From contig NZ_CAJYDW010000019.1 of assembly GCF_913774235.1 (NCBI RefSeq), positions 372,001 through 436,000 of the forward strand: a DNA stretch of 64,000 nucleotides, in the 5' to 3' direction. The stretch is from an uncultured Pseudomonas sp. (GTDB taxonomy: Bacteria > Pseudomonadota > Gammaproteobacteria > Pseudomonadales > Pseudomonadaceae). The notes beneath the pieces were generated by a model, which was given only the letters and a program-made list of their open reading frames with translations, did no database searches and had not been told where the DNA came from. This document shows positions 47,123 through 56,563 of this stretch, in pieces; positions within the stretch are counted from its first letter, which is position 1; each line of letters starts with the position of its first letter. Position numbers and translations under genes: made by a program.

Positions 47123-47536
47123 ATGACAACCCGCGAAGCGGAAATCCAGCGGCGCACCGCGCTGTCGGAAACCCGGGTGGCCAAGGCGGTGTTCCCGCCC
47201 ACCACCAACCATCACGACACCCTGTTCGGCGGCACGGCCCTGGCCTGGATGGACGAGGTCTCCTTCATCACGGCGACGCGTTTCTGCCGTAAGCCACTGG
47301 TCACCGTCTCTACCGATCGCATCGACTTCAACCATCCGATTCCCGCCGGTTCCATCGTCGAACTGATCGGGCGGGTGGTGAAGGTCGGCAATACCAGCCT
47401 CAAGGTGCAGGTCGAGGTGTTCGTCGAAGGCATGCTGGCGGAAGGGCGCGAACGTGCCATCAACGGGGCGTTCAGCTTCGTCGCCGTCGATGAGGCGGGC
47501 AAGCCGACGCCGGTCCTGCCCGGATTCGCCGCGTGA
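47123..47536 (+). CDS. Acyl-CoA thioesterase (hotdog fold, YciA-like)
   Basis: A 137-residue single-domain hotdog thioesterase. NHHDTLFGGTALAWMDEVSF is the YciA/BACH-type signature, including the catalytic Asp, and DRIDFNHPIPAGSIVELIGR follows. It hydrolyses acyl-CoA esters; specificity is not deducible. It begins 24 bases after the rplS terminator with a GAGGT site and overlaps the xerD start by four bases, so the two are probably co-translated. Confidence 0.9.
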   Translation: MTTREAEIQRRTALSETRVAKAVFPPTTNHHDTLFGGTALAWMDEVSFITATRFCRKPLVTVSTDRIDFNHPIPAGSIVELIGRVVKVGNTSLKVQVEVFVEGMLAEGRERAINGAFSFVAVDEAGKPTPVLPGFAA

Positions 47537-48423
47537 GCAGCGAACGGCTGATCGAGGAATTCCTCGACGCCCTGTGGCTGGAAAAGGGCCTGTCGCCCCA
47601 TACCCGTAGCGCCTACCGGACCGACCTGCTGGCCTTCGCCCGCTGGCTGGAGGCTAGGGGCCTGACCCTGGAGACGGTCGGCCGCGATGCCGTGCTCGAT
47701 CACCTCGGCTGGCGGCTGAGCGAGGGCTACCAGGCGCGTTCCACCGCGCGCTTTCTCTCCGGTCTGCGCAGCTTCTATAAATACGCCGTGCGCGAGAACC
47801 GCATCGCCGAGGATCCCACGCTGCTGGTGAGCATGCCGCAGCTGGGCGCACCCTTGCCCAAGAGTCTGTCCGAAGCGGACGTGGAAGCCCTGCTGGCTGC
47901 GCCCGATACCGAGGACACCCTCGGCCTGCGTGATCGCACCATGCTCGAGGTGCTCTATGCCACCGGCCTGCGGGTGACCGAGCTGGTCAGCCTGACCCTG
48001 GACGAGGTCAATCTGCGCGAGGGGTCGCTGCGGGTATTCGGCAAGGGCAGCAAGGAGCGGCTGATTCCCCTGGGGGAGGAGGCCATCGCCTGGCTGGAGG
48101 ATTACCTTAAGACCGCGCGACCGCTGCTGCTGGGTGGTCAGCCCGGCGACGTCCTCTTTCCCAGCCAGAGGGGCACGGTCATGACCCGCCAGACCTTTTG
48201 GCATCGCATCAAGCTGCACGCCCAGGTGGCCGGCATCCGCACCTCGCTGTCACCGCATACCCTGAGGCATGCCTTCGCCACCCATCTGCTCAACCACGGC
48301 GCCGACCTGCGTACCGTGCAGATGCTGCTCGGCCATACCAGTCTCTCCACCACCCAGATCTACACCCATGTCGCCCGGGTGCGGCTGCAGCAACTGCACG
48401 CGCAGCACCATCCGCGTGGCTAG
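47533..48423 (+). CDS. xerD: Tyrosine recombinase XerD
   Basis: XerD acts with XerC at dif to resolve chromosome dimers under FtsK control. The 296-residue protein has the N-terminal SAM-like core-binding domain and the C-terminal catalytic domain: Arg at ~147 in YATGLRVTEL, SPHTLRHAFATHLLNHGADL with His/Arg, LGHTSLSTTQIYTHV with His and the nucleophilic Tyr. Identity as XerD rather than XerC rests on sequence feel and the dsbC neighbour, a known Pseudomonas pairing. It starts with GTG, overlapping the thioesterase stop. Confidence 0.95.
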   Translation: MSSERLIEEFLDALWLEKGLSPHTRSAYRTDLLAFARWLEARGLTLETVGRDAVLDHLGWRLSEGYQARSTARFLSGLRSFYKYAVRENRIAEDPTLLVSMPQLGAPLPKSLSEADVEALLAAPDTEDTLGLRDRTMLEVLYATGLRVTELVSLTLDEVNLREGSLRVFGKGSKERLIPLGEEAIAWLEDYLKTARPLLLGGQPGDVLFPSQRGTVMTRQTFWHRIKLHAQVAGIRTSLSPHTLRHAFATHLLNHGADLRTVQMLLGHTSLSTTQIYTHVARVRLQQLHAQHHPRG

Positions 48424-48436
48424 GGCGGAATCGCCT

Positions 48437-48581
48437 TAGAGCCTGTTCAAAGTCTGCTGCGCGTCGGCCAAACGGCGTTGAAAATGGCTTCGGAATGCTC
48501 ATTTACTACCTGTAAACTCCGCTTCCTCAGCCATTTTCGCCTTGTTTGGCTCTAGCTCGCGAGCCTTTGAACAGGCTCTTA
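48437..48581 (-). repeat. Long palindromic intergenic element, copy B
   Basis: A 145-bp imperfect palindrome in the 206-base xerD-dsbC gap. The arms (AGAGCCTGTTCAAAG ... CTTTGAACAGGCTCT; GAAAATGGCT ... AGCCATTTTC; GGCCAAAC ... GTTTGGC) pair across a conserved core with CGGAATGCTCATTTAC. It is copy A (37498-37700) in inverted orientation and without the extra GC-rich blocks. The remaining bases of the gap show only the dsbC ribosome-binding site. Confidence 0.86.
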
Positions 48582-48629
48582 GCCGGTGCGTCTGTGGTAG
48601 GCTTGCCGGCGTCTCAATAGGAGTCAAAC

Positions 48630-49355
48630 ATGCGTATTTCCCAACTGTTGCTCGCCGCTTGCCTGGGGCTCGGCGTGCAACTGGCTCAGGCCGAACCTGA
48701 GCAGGCCATTCGCCAGAGCCTGACCGCGCTGCAACCCAATCTCGCCATCGAGTCCATCGCCAAGAGTCCGCTGGAAGGCCTCTACCAGGTCCAGCTCAAG
48801 GGCGGCCGGGTGCTCTACGCCAGCGGCGATGGCCAGTTCGTCATGCAGGGCTATCTGTACCAGGTCAAGGACGGTAAGGCCGCCAACCTGACCGAGAAGG
48901 CCGAGAACGTCGCCGTGGCGCGGCAGATCAATGGCCTCGACCGCAGCCAGATGATCGTCTATCCCGCCCAAGGCGAGACCAAGGCGCACATCACCGTCTT
49001 CACCGACACCACCTGCCCCTATTGCCAGAAGCTGCACGCCGAGGTACCCGAGCTGAACAAGCGCGGCATCGAGGTGCGCTACCTGGCCTTCCCGCGCCAG
49101 GGCATGGGCTCGCCGGGCTCCAAGCAACTGGAGGCGGTGTGGTGTGCCAAGGACAAGCCGGCGGCGCTGAACCAGATGTTCACCGGCCGTGAGGTCAAGT
49201 CCGAGAGCTGCAAGGATCCGGTCGCCGAGCAGTTCGCGCTGGGGCAGAACATGGGTATCCAGGGTACGCCGGCGATCATCCTCGCCGATGGCCAGATGAT
49301 CCCGGGCTACCAGCCGGCCGACCAGTTGGCGGAAGCGGCAATCGGCGCGCGTTGA
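48630..49355 (+). CDS. dsbC: Periplasmic thiol:disulfide interchange protein DsbC
   Basis: Disulfide isomerase of the periplasm. The 241-residue precursor has a signal peptide (MRISQLLLAACLGLGVQLAQ, cleaved at QA|E), an N-terminal dimerisation domain and a thioredoxin-fold domain with active site CPYC at residues 129-132 (TDTTCPYCQKLH) and the cis-Pro in IQGTPAIILADG. A second Cys pair (WCAKD, ESCKD) is present as in E. coli DsbC. AGGAG lies 8 bases before the ATG. Confidence 0.95.
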   Translation: MRISQLLLAACLGLGVQLAQAEPEQAIRQSLTALQPNLAIESIAKSPLEGLYQVQLKGGRVLYASGDGQFVMQGYLYQVKDGKAANLTEKAENVAVARQINGLDRSQMIVYPAQGETKAHITVFTDTTCPYCQKLHAEVPELNKRGIEVRYLAFPRQGMGSPGSKQLEAVWCAKDKPAALNQMFTGREVKSESCKDPVAEQFALGQNMGIQGTPAIILADGQMIPGYQPADQLAEAAIGAR

Positions 49356-49419
49356 GCGCCTTGAATTTGAGATTTCAACGGGGCCGCGGAGCGGCGCCAC
49401 ACGACATGGGGATAAGGGT

Positions 49420-50724
49420 GTGAAGCCGGTCAAAGTAGGCATCTGTGGTCTGGGTACCGTGGGCAGCGGGACCTTCAACGTACTCAAGCGCAACGCCGAG
49501 GAAATCGCCCGGCGCGCCGGACGGGGTATCGAGGTGGCGCAGATCGCCCAGCGTCGACCCAATCCCCAGTGCGATACCGGCAACACGCCGATCACTGCCG
49601 ATGTGCTGGCCGTGGCGGACAACCCCGAGATCGACGTGGTCGTCGAATTGATCGGCGGCTACACCCTGGCCCGCGAACTGGTGCTGCGCGCCATCGCCAA
49701 CGGCAAGCACGTGGTCACCGCCAACAAGGCGCTGATCGCCGTGCACGGTAACGAGATCTTCGCCAAGGCGCGCGAGCAGGGCGTGATCGTCGCCTTCGAG
49801 GCCTCGGTGGCCGGCGGCATCCCGGTGATCAAGGCGCTGCGCGAAGGCCTGGCGGCCAACCGCATCAACTGGGTGGCCGGCATCATCAACGGCACCGGCA
49901 ACTTCATCCTCTCCGAGATGCGCGAGAAGGGTCGCACCTTTCCCGACGTCCTGGCCGAAGCCCAGGCGCTGGGCTATGCCGAGGCCGATCCGACCTTCGA
50001 CGTGGAAGGCATCGATGCCGCCCACAAGCTGACCATCCTGGCTTCCATCGCCTTCGGCATCCCGCTGCAATTCGACAAGGCCTACACCGAGGGCATCACT
50101 CGCCTGACCACCGCCGACGTCGGCTATGCCGAGGCGCTGGGCTATCGCATCAAGCACCTGGGTGTGGCGCGCAGCACCGCCCAGGGCATCGAGCTGCGGG
50201 TGCACCCGACGCTGATCCCGGCCGATCGCCTGATCGCCAACGTCAATGGCGTGATGAACGCGGTCATGGTCAATGGCGACGCCGTTGGCTCGACGCTGTT
50301 CTATGGCGCCGGTGCCGGGCAGGAGCCGACCGCCTCGGCGGTGGTGGCCGACCTGGTGGACGTGGTTCGCGCCATGACCTCCGATCCGGAGAATCGCGTG
50401 CCGCACCTGGCCTTCCAGCCCGATGCGCTGTCCGACCATCCGGTGCTGCCGATCGACGCCTGCGAGAGCGCCTACTATCTACGCATCCAGGCCAAGGATC
50501 ATCCCGGCGTGCTGGCCCAGGTGGCGAGCATCCTCTCGGCGCGCGGCATCAACATCGAGTCCATCATGCAGAAGGAAGCCGAGGAACATGACGGCCTGGT
50601 GCCCATGATCCTGCTGACCCATCGCGTGACCGAGCGCCACATGGTCGAAGCCATCGCCGCCCTGGAAGCCCTGGACGATGTCGTCGGCGATGTCGTCCGC
50701 ATCCGCGTCGAGCACCTTAACTGA
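49420..50724 (+). CDS. hom: Homoserine dehydrogenase
   Basis: Reduces aspartate semialdehyde to homoserine on the path to threonine and methionine. The 434-residue monofunctional enzyme has the NAD(P) motif VGICGLGTVGSG at the N-terminus, the VVTANKALIA and GGIPVIKALREGLAANRI segments, GIINGTGNFILSEM and EAQALGYAEADPTFDVEGID of the catalytic domain, and a C-terminal ACT domain (~residues 345-430; HPGVLAQVASILSARGINIE) for feedback control. It starts with GTG. thrC follows after 46 bases. Confidence 0.97.
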   Translation: MKPVKVGICGLGTVGSGTFNVLKRNAEEIARRAGRGIEVAQIAQRRPNPQCDTGNTPITADVLAVADNPEIDVVVELIGGYTLARELVLRAIANGKHVVTANKALIAVHGNEIFAKAREQGVIVAFEASVAGGIPVIKALREGLAANRINWVAGIINGTGNFILSEMREKGRTFPDVLAEAQALGYAEADPTFDVEGIDAAHKLTILASIAFGIPLQFDKAYTEGITRLTTADVGYAEALGYRIKHLGVARSTAQGIELRVHPTLIPADRLIANVNGVMNAVMVNGDAVGSTLFYGAGAGQEPTASAVVADLVDVVRAMTSDPENRVPHLAFQPDALSDHPVLPIDACESAYYLRIQAKDHPGVLAQVASILSARGINIESIMQKEAEEHDGLVPMILLTHRVTERHMVEAIAALEALDDVVGDVVRIRVEHLN

Positions 50725-50770
50725 GCAGCCTGGCGGCGCCCGGCGCCGCCGTCTTTCCCGAGGTCGAGTC

Positions 50771-52180
50771 ATGCGTTACATCAGTACCCGCGGCCAGGCG
50801 CCCGCGCTGAATTTCGAAGAAGTGCTGCTGGCGGGTCTCGCCAGCGATGGCGGTCTCTACGTACCGGAGAACCTGCCGCGCTTTTCCCTGGAGGAGATCG
50901 CCTCCTGGGCCGGTCTGCCCTACCACGAGCTGGCCTTCCGGGTGATGAAGCCCTTCGTCGCCGGCTCCATCGCCGATGCCGAATTCAAGGCCATCCTGGA
51001 AGAGACCTACGCCGGTTTTGCCCATAGCTCCATTGCGCCGCTGCGCCAGCTGGACGCCAACGAGTGGGTACTGGAGCTGTTCCACGGCCCGACCCTGGCC
51101 TTCAAGGACTTCGCCCTGCAACTGCTGGGGCGGCTGCTCGATCATGTGCTGGCCAAGCGCGGCGAGCGCGTGGTGATCATGGGCGCCACCTCCGGCGATA
51201 CCGGCTCGGCGGCCATCGAAGGCTGTAAGCGCTGTGAGAACGTGGACATCTTCATCCTCCATCCGCACCAGCGGGTGTCGGAAGTGCAGCGTCGGCAGAT
51301 GACCACGCTGCTGGGCGACAACATCCACAACATCGCCATCGAAGGCAACTTCGACGACTGCCAGGAGATGGTCAAGGCCAGCTTCGCCGCCCAGGGCTTC
51401 CTCAAGGGCACACCACTGGTGGCGGTCAACTCGATCAACTGGGCGCGGATCATGGCCCAGATCGTCTACTACTTCCATGCGGCCCTGCAGCTGGGCGCCC
51501 CGGCGCGCTCCATCGCCTTCTCGGTGCCCACCGGCAACTTCGGCGACATCTTCGCCGGTTACCTGGCGCGCAACATGGGCCTGCCGGTGAGCCAGCTGGT
51601 GGTGGCCACCAATCGCAACGACATCCTGCACCGCTTCATGTCCGGCAATCGCTACGACAAGCAGCAGCTGGAAGCCACCCTGTCGCCGTCCATGGACATC
51701 ATGGTCTCGTCCAACTTCGAGCGCCTGTTGTTCGACCTGCACGGTCGCGATGGTCTGGCCCTGGCCGAGTTGATGGCGAACTTCCGCAGCAGCGGCACCC
51801 TGACGGTGGCGGACGATCGCTGGACCGAGGCACGCAAGCTGTTCGACTCCCTCGCCGTGAACGACGAAGAGACCTGCGCCACCATCGCCGAGGTCTATGC
51901 TGCCACCGGTGAAGTGCTGGACCCGCACACCGCCATCGGCGTGCGCGCGGCCCGCGAATGCCGCCGCAGCTTGGCCACCCCCATGGTGGTGCTGGGCACC
52001 GCCCACCCGGTGAAATTCCCCGAAGCGGTGGAACAGGCTGGCATCGGTGCGACCCTCAGCCTGCCGACCCACCTGGCCGACCTGCTGCAACGCGAAGAGC
52101 GCTGCACCGTGCTGCCCAACGACCTGGCCGCCGTTCAGGCCTTCGTCGCCCGCCACGGTAAGCGTGGTCAGCCGCTGTAA
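50771..52180 (+). CDS. thrC: Threonine synthase
   Basis: PLP enzyme converting O-phosphohomoserine to threonine. The 469-residue protein begins MRYISTRGQAPALNFEEVLL, has the PLP-Lys segment FHGPTLAFKDFALQLLG, GATSGDTGSAAIEG, and VPTGNFGDIFAGYLA. The ATG at 50771 is chosen; upstream codons of the open frame overlap hom. It forms a hom-thrC operon. A REP pair follows. Confidence 0.97.
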   Translation: MRYISTRGQAPALNFEEVLLAGLASDGGLYVPENLPRFSLEEIASWAGLPYHELAFRVMKPFVAGSIADAEFKAILEETYAGFAHSSIAPLRQLDANEWVLELFHGPTLAFKDFALQLLGRLLDHVLAKRGERVVIMGATSGDTGSAAIEGCKRCENVDIFILHPHQRVSEVQRRQMTTLLGDNIHNIAIEGNFDDCQEMVKASFAAQGFLKGTPLVAVNSINWARIMAQIVYYFHAALQLGAPARSIAFSVPTGNFGDIFAGYLARNMGLPVSQLVVATNRNDILHRFMSGNRYDKQQLEATLSPSMDIMVSSNFERLLFDLHGRDGLALAELMANFRSSGTLTVADDRWTEARKLFDSLAVNDEETCATIAEVYAATGEVLDPHTAIGVRAARECRRSLATPMVVLGTAHPVKFPEAVEQAGIGATLSLPTHLADLLQREERCTVLPNDLAAVQAFVARHGKRGQPL

Positions 52181-52232
52181 CTGAATCGCTGCTGTGGTGG
52201 TCCGCCGATGCGGCCGATTCTGGTGTTCTGCT

Positions 52233-52314
52233 GATCGCGGCCACGGGCCGCTCCTACAGGTACGGATGCCTCTGTAGGAGCGGTCGCTACGGCGCACCGG
52301 CATGGCCGCGATGA
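52233..52314. repeat. Pair of REP sequences (BIME) after thrC
   Basis: Two inverted REP copies: GATCGCGGCCACGGGCCGCT plus CCTACAG at 52233-52259, and CTGTAGGAGCGGTCGCTACG continuing to ATGGCCGCGATGAT at 52272-52314. The GTAGGAGCGGC...GCCGCGAT form is the Pseudomonas REP. It lies between thrC and yaeQ and may limit read-through. Confidence 0.85.
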
Positions 52315-52373
52315 TCCCAAGCCTCTTCCCCTTTTCCGGTACAATGCCCGGCTTTCCCTGCCGGTGACCCGCC

Positions 52374-52913
52374 ATGGCTCTGCAAGCCACGCCCTACAAA
52401 GTCGAACTCAACCTCACCGATCTGGATCGTGGGGTCTACGAGAATCTGCGCCTGACCGTGGCGCGGCATCCCTCCGAGACCGAGGAGCGGCTGGCGGTGC
52501 GGCTGCTGGCCTATGTGCTCTGGTACAACGAGCAACTGGCCTTCGGGCGCGGCCTGTCCGACGTCGACGAGCCGGCGCTGTGGGAAAAGAGTCTCGATGG
52601 CCGGGTGCTGCACTGGATCGAAGTCGGCCAGCCCGATGCCGAGCGCCTGACCTGGTGCAGCCGCCGCACCGAGCGCACCAGCCTGCTGGCCTACGGCAAC
52701 CTGCGTGTCTGGCAGACCAAGGTGATGGACGCGGTCAAGGGCCTGAAGAATCTGCACATCGCCGCGGTCCCCGCCGAGCCCCTGGCCGAACTGGCCCGCG
52801 ACCTGCCGCGCAGCATTTCCTGGCAGGTGATGATCAGCGAAGGCACCCTGTTCGTCACCGACGACCGCGGTCAGCACGAACTGCAGCTGGAATGGCTGCT
52901 GGGCGAGCGTTGA
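52374..52913 (+). CDS. yaeQ: YaeQ family protein
   Basis: A 179-residue cytoplasmic protein of the YaeQ family, which has a PD-(D/E)XK nuclease-like fold; no reaction is firmly known. MALQATPYKVELNLTDLDRG, HPSETEERLAVRLLAYVLWY and EPALWEKSLDGRVLHWIEVG are family-typical. Its TGA overlaps the recJ ATG (ATGA-type overlap at 52911-52915), coupling it with recJ. Confidence 0.93.
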   Translation: MALQATPYKVELNLTDLDRGVYENLRLTVARHPSETEERLAVRLLAYVLWYNEQLAFGRGLSDVDEPALWEKSLDGRVLHWIEVGQPDAERLTWCSRRTERTSLLAYGNLRVWQTKVMDAVKGLKNLHIAAVPAEPLAELARDLPRSISWQVMISEGTLFVTDDRGQHELQLEWLLGER

Positions 52914-54634
52914 TGCGTCTGGAGCCTCGCCCGCTACCGCCGGTATTGCCCGACCTGGGCGACCTGCCGCCGCTGCTCACCCGGCTCTATGCCGCCCGCG
53001 GCGTGACCCAGCCTGAAGAACTGGACAAGGGCCTGGCGCGACTGGTGCCCTATCACCAGCTCAAGGGCATCGAGGCAGCGGTGGACCTGCTGGCCCGCGC
53101 CCTGGAAGAGCGCCGGCGCATCCTCATCGTCGGTGACTTCGACGCCGATGGTGCCACCGCCAGTGCTGTGGGTGTGCTGGCGCTGCGCCGGCTGGGTGCG
53201 GCCTGGGTCGACTACCTGGTGCCCAATCGTTTCGAGTACGGCTACGGCCTGACGCCCGAGATCGTCGCCGTGGCCCTGCAGCGCGAACCCGAGGTGCTGC
53301 TCACCGTCGACAACGGCATCTCCAGCCTCGATGGCGTGGCCGCGGCCAAAGCCGCTGGCTTGCAAGTGGTCATCACCGACCACCACCTGCCTGGCGCCGA
53401 ATTGCCCGCCGCCGATGCCATCGTCAATCCGAATCAGCCGGCCTGTGCCTTCCCCAGCAAGTGCATCGCCGGAGTGGGGGTGATCTTCTATGTGATGCTG
53501 GCCCTGCGCAGTCGCCTGCGCGAAAGCGGCTGGTTCAGCCGTCAGGGCCTCGCCGAGCCCAATCTGGCCGAGTTGCTCGATCTGGTCGCCCTCGGCAGCG
53601 TCGCCGATGTGGTGCCACTGGATGCCAACAACCGCATCCTGGTGCACCAAGGGCTGATGCGTATCCGCGCCGGCCGCGCACGGCCGGGGCTGAAGGCGCT
53701 GCTGGAAGTGGCGGGGCGCCAGCCGGGCAAGGTGGCCTCCAGCGACCTGGGCTTCATCCTCGGGCCGCGGCTCAATGCGGCGGGTCGCCTGGACGACATG
53801 TCCATCGGCATCGAGTTGCTACTCTGCGAAGACCCGCAGCTCGCGCAGGAATACGCTCAGCAGCTGGACGACTTCAACAAGGATCGCAAGAGCATCGAGC
53901 AGGGCATGCAGCGCGAGGCGCTCAAGCAGCTCAAGGAATTGCCGGAAGACAATCTGCCCTTCGGCCTTTGCCTGTTCGATCCGGAGTGGCACCAGGGCGT
54001 GATCGGCATCCTCGCCTCGCGACTCAAGGAGAAGTACCACCGCCCGGCGCTGGCCTTCGCCGACGACGGCAGCGGCACCGGCATGCTCAAGGGCTCGGCG
54101 CGCTCGGTAGCCGGACTGCACATCCGCGATGCCCTGGATGCCGTGGCGACCCGTCATCCGGGGCTGATCACCAAGTTCGGCGGTCACGCCATGGCGGCTG
54201 GTCTCAGCCTGCCCCAGGCGCACTACGAGACCTTCGCCGCGGCCTTCGATGCCGAGGTGCGCCGCCATCTGCAGGCCGATGACCTGAGCGGGCGGTTGCA
54301 GACCGATGGCTGCCTCGCCCCAACCGAATTCCAGCTCGACCTGGCCCAGGCCCTGCGTCAGGCCGGTCCCTGGGGCCAGCAATTTCCCGAGCCGCTGTTC
54401 CACGGTACCTTCGAGATCCTCTCCCAGCGTCTGCTCAAGGAACGGCATCTGAAGCTGACCCTGCGCAGCGAGCAGGGCGGACCCGAGCTGGACGGTATCG
54501 CCTTCAACATCGACCGCGAGACCTGGCCTGATCCCAACATCCGCTGGGCCGAACTGGCCTATCGGCTGGATGTGAACGAGTTTCGCGGCAACGAAAGCGT
54601 GCAGTTGTTGGTAGTGCATCTGGCGCCACGTTAG
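52913..54634 (+). CDS. recJ: Single-stranded-DNA-specific exonuclease RecJ
   Basis: 5'-3' ssDNA exonuclease of RecF-pathway recombination and repair. The 573-residue protein carries DHH-family motifs: VGDFDADGATASAVGVLALR (motif I), LTVDNGISS, VITDHHLPG (DHH), ALGSVADVVPL and the DHHA1 region with HQGVIGILASRLKEKYHRPA and KFGGHAMAAGLSL. The start at 52913 gives the usual N-terminus and overlaps the yaeQ stop; the frame is open further upstream inside yaeQ without protein-like composition. Confidence 0.96.
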   Translation: MRLEPRPLPPVLPDLGDLPPLLTRLYAARGVTQPEELDKGLARLVPYHQLKGIEAAVDLLARALEERRRILIVGDFDADGATASAVGVLALRRLGAAWVDYLVPNRFEYGYGLTPEIVAVALQREPEVLLTVDNGISSLDGVAAAKAAGLQVVITDHHLPGAELPAADAIVNPNQPACAFPSKCIAGVGVIFYVMLALRSRLRESGWFSRQGLAEPNLAELLDLVALGSVADVVPLDANNRILVHQGLMRIRAGRARPGLKALLEVAGRQPGKVASSDLGFILGPRLNAAGRLDDMSIGIELLLCEDPQLAQEYAQQLDDFNKDRKSIEQGMQREALKQLKELPEDNLPFGLCLFDPEWHQGVIGILASRLKEKYHRPALAFADDGSGTGMLKGSARSVAGLHIRDALDAVATRHPGLITKFGGHAMAAGLSLPQAHYETFAAAFDAEVRRHLQADDLSGRLQTDGCLAPTEFQLDLAQALRQAGPWGQQFPEPLFHGTFEILSQRLLKERHLKLTLRSEQGGPELDGIAFNIDRETWPDPNIRWAELAYRLDVNEFRGNESVQLLVVHLAPR

Positions 54635-54760
54635 GCATCGCCGAGCGCTACTTGTGCTGGGTGGTGCTCGGCGACTTTTCAGACGAGTCTTGTCGGATCG
54701 GCGATCTATTCTGTTTGGTAGCACTCCAATGCCGTGCATACCGATCAGACGAGGTCCACC

Positions 54761-55864
54761 ATGAGTCTCCTGTTCCAGCCCCTGACCCTGCGTCAGCTGA
54801 CCCTGCCCAATCGGGTGGTGGTCTCCCCCATGTGCCAGTACTCCAGCGAAGACGGTTTCGCCAACGATTGGCACCTGGTCCACCTCGGCAGTCGCGCCGT
54901 CGGCGGCGCCGGCCTGGTGATCTTCGAGGCCACCGCGGTCACCCCCGACGGTCGTATCACGCCCCAGGATCTCGGCCTGTGGAAGGACGAGCAGATCGAG
55001 CCGCTGCGGCGCATCACCCAGTTCATCGAAGGCCAGGGCAGCGTCGCCGGTATCCAGCTGGCCCACGCCGGGCGCAAGGCCAGCACCTGGCAGCCGTGGG
55101 TCGGTAAGCACGGCAGCGTGCCCGTCGCCGAAGGCGGCTGGGTACCGGTAGCGCCTTCGGCCATCGCCTTCGATCCCCAGCACACCCGACCCACCACGCT
55201 GGATCGCGATGACATCGCCAGCATTCGCCGGGCCTTCGTCGCCACCGCCGAGCGCGCCCTGGCAGCCGGCTTCAAGGTGGCCGAGATCCACGCGGCCCAC
55301 GGTTATCTGCTGCACCAGTTCCTCTCGCCACTCTCCAACCGCCGCGACGACGACTACGGCGGCAATTTCGAGAATCGCATCCGCCTGCTGCTGGAGGTGA
55401 CTGCCGATGTGCGGGCGGTCTGGCCGGCGGAGTTGCCACTGTTCGTGCGGGTCTCGGCCACTGATTGGGTGGAGGACGGTTGGGACGTCGATGAAACGGT
55501 GGAACTGGCACGGCGGCTGAAGACGATCGGTGTCGATTTGATCGACGTTTCCTCAGGCGGCACCGCCGCCCAAGCCGATATCCCCACCGGGCCCGGCTAC
55601 CAGACCCAGTTCGCCGAGCGGGTGCGCAAGGAAGCCGAGATTCCCAGTGGCGCGGTGGGCATGATCACTGACGCGGCCCAGGCCGAGCACGTGCTGCGCA
55701 CCGGCCAGGCCGATCTCGTACTGCTGGCCCGTGAGCTGCTGCGCGATCCCTACTGGCCACTGAACGCCGCCGAAGCGCTGCGCGAGAAGGTCTCCTGGCC
55801 GCCGCAGTACGTCCGCGCTGCGCACCGGGATACGCCGCTGCGCAAGCCGTTCGGGGTGGAATAG
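54761..55864 (+). CDS. Old Yellow Enzyme family NADH:flavin oxidoreductase (XenA/YqjM-like)
   Basis: A 367-residue FMN ene-reductase. VVVSPMCQYSSEDGFANDWH contains the Cys of the YqjM/XenA class, IQLAHAGRKAS and EIHAAHGYLLHQFLSPLSNR the FMN/substrate His and Tyr, and YGGNFENRIRLLLEVTADVR completes the barrel signature. Such enzymes reduce activated C=C bonds of enones, nitro-compounds or xenobiotics. The start at 54761 with GAGG upstream gives the standard MSLLFQPLTLRQLTLPNRVV. It stands alone after recJ. Confidence 0.92.
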   Translation: MSLLFQPLTLRQLTLPNRVVVSPMCQYSSEDGFANDWHLVHLGSRAVGGAGLVIFEATAVTPDGRITPQDLGLWKDEQIEPLRRITQFIEGQGSVAGIQLAHAGRKASTWQPWVGKHGSVPVAEGGWVPVAPSAIAFDPQHTRPTTLDRDDIASIRRAFVATAERALAAGFKVAEIHAAHGYLLHQFLSPLSNRRDDDYGGNFENRIRLLLEVTADVRAVWPAELPLFVRVSATDWVEDGWDVDETVELARRLKTIGVDLIDVSSGGTAAQADIPTGPGYQTQFAERVRKEAEIPSGAVGMITDAAQAEHVLRTGQADLVLLARELLRDPYWPLNAAEALREKVSWPPQYVRAAHRDTPLRKPFGVE

Positions 55865-55901
55865 GGGAGGAACGGAGCCATCCGTCCGGATGGCTCCCGG
55901 G

Positions 55902-56372
55902 TCAGGGCTTGACCGGTCGCAGTACCGCTTCCAAGGCGTCGCTGTCGTAGTAGTCGCCCAGGTACCAGATGCGACCGTCGCGGATTCTCATGATGCTGGC
56001 GCCGCGGATCTTCACCGGCTGCTTGCCAGTGGCAGTGGCAGTGTTGCCGGTAAGCTCCCATTCGAAGGCAATGCTGCGTGGGCCGATGACCGGTTTGTGC
56101 ACCATCTTCACCTGCAGATCCGGCACGGCCTTGAGGGTGACCTTGACGATCCGGTCGCGGGCGGTGGTGCGGCTGGTCTCGGTGGTGGCGGCACCGCTGT
56201 CGAAATACTGCACCTTGGGATCGAGCAGGGCACTGGCGGCCTCGGCATCGTGATCGTTCCAGGCATCGAGATAGCGATTGGCGATGAGGCGGGCGTCCTC
56301 GGCAGCGGCCTGAACCTGGCCGGCGGTGAGGGCGAGCGAAAGCGCGAACAGCACAGCCAGACGCGAACGCAT
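55902..56372 (-). CDS. Exported NTF2-like (SnoaL-type) protein
   Basis: A 156-residue protein with a signal peptide (MRSRLAVLFALSLALTAGQV, cleaved at QAA|AE). The mature domain has ANRYLDAWNDHDAEAASALL followed by DPKVQYFDSG, the start of an NTF2-like fold used by polyketide cyclases, isomerases and binding proteins. The catalytic or binding role is unknown. It is convergent with the Old Yellow Enzyme gene and divergent from the DUF533 gene. Confidence 0.82.
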   Translation of the reverse strand: MRSRLAVLFALSLALTAGQVQAAAEDARLIANRYLDAWNDHDAEAASALLDPKVQYFDSGAATTETSRTTARDRIVKVTLKAVPDLQVKMVHKPVIGPRSIAFEWELTGNTATATGKQPVKIRGASIMRIRDGRIWYLGDYYDSDALEAVLRPVKP

Positions 56373-56563
56373 GGGGTGTCTCCGGCAACTGCGAGGGAAA
56401 GGCGCAAGAGTAGCGCCGAGCGCCCGTGTCGGTCAGCAATATTTTGTAGCGGCTCGCCAAGCGGGGCCTGGCAGGCTGCAACATCCGGTAAGCAGGAGGC
56501 TTGAGCCAGACGGTCCGCGAGGCGGTCTCAAGACGTTGAATCCCTTGCTCATGGAGTTCCTGC

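Noticed and set aside
37498..48581. The two palindromic elements as integron attC sites or mobile-element ends
   Set aside because: No integrase or transposase is near, no simple-site core motifs or target duplications were seen, and flanking genes are ordinary chromosomal genes; proximity of copy B to xerD is explained by the usual xerD-dsbC gene order.
50717..52390. 557-residue open frame opposite thrC
   Set aside because: Antisense shadow of a certain gene; composition is not protein-like.
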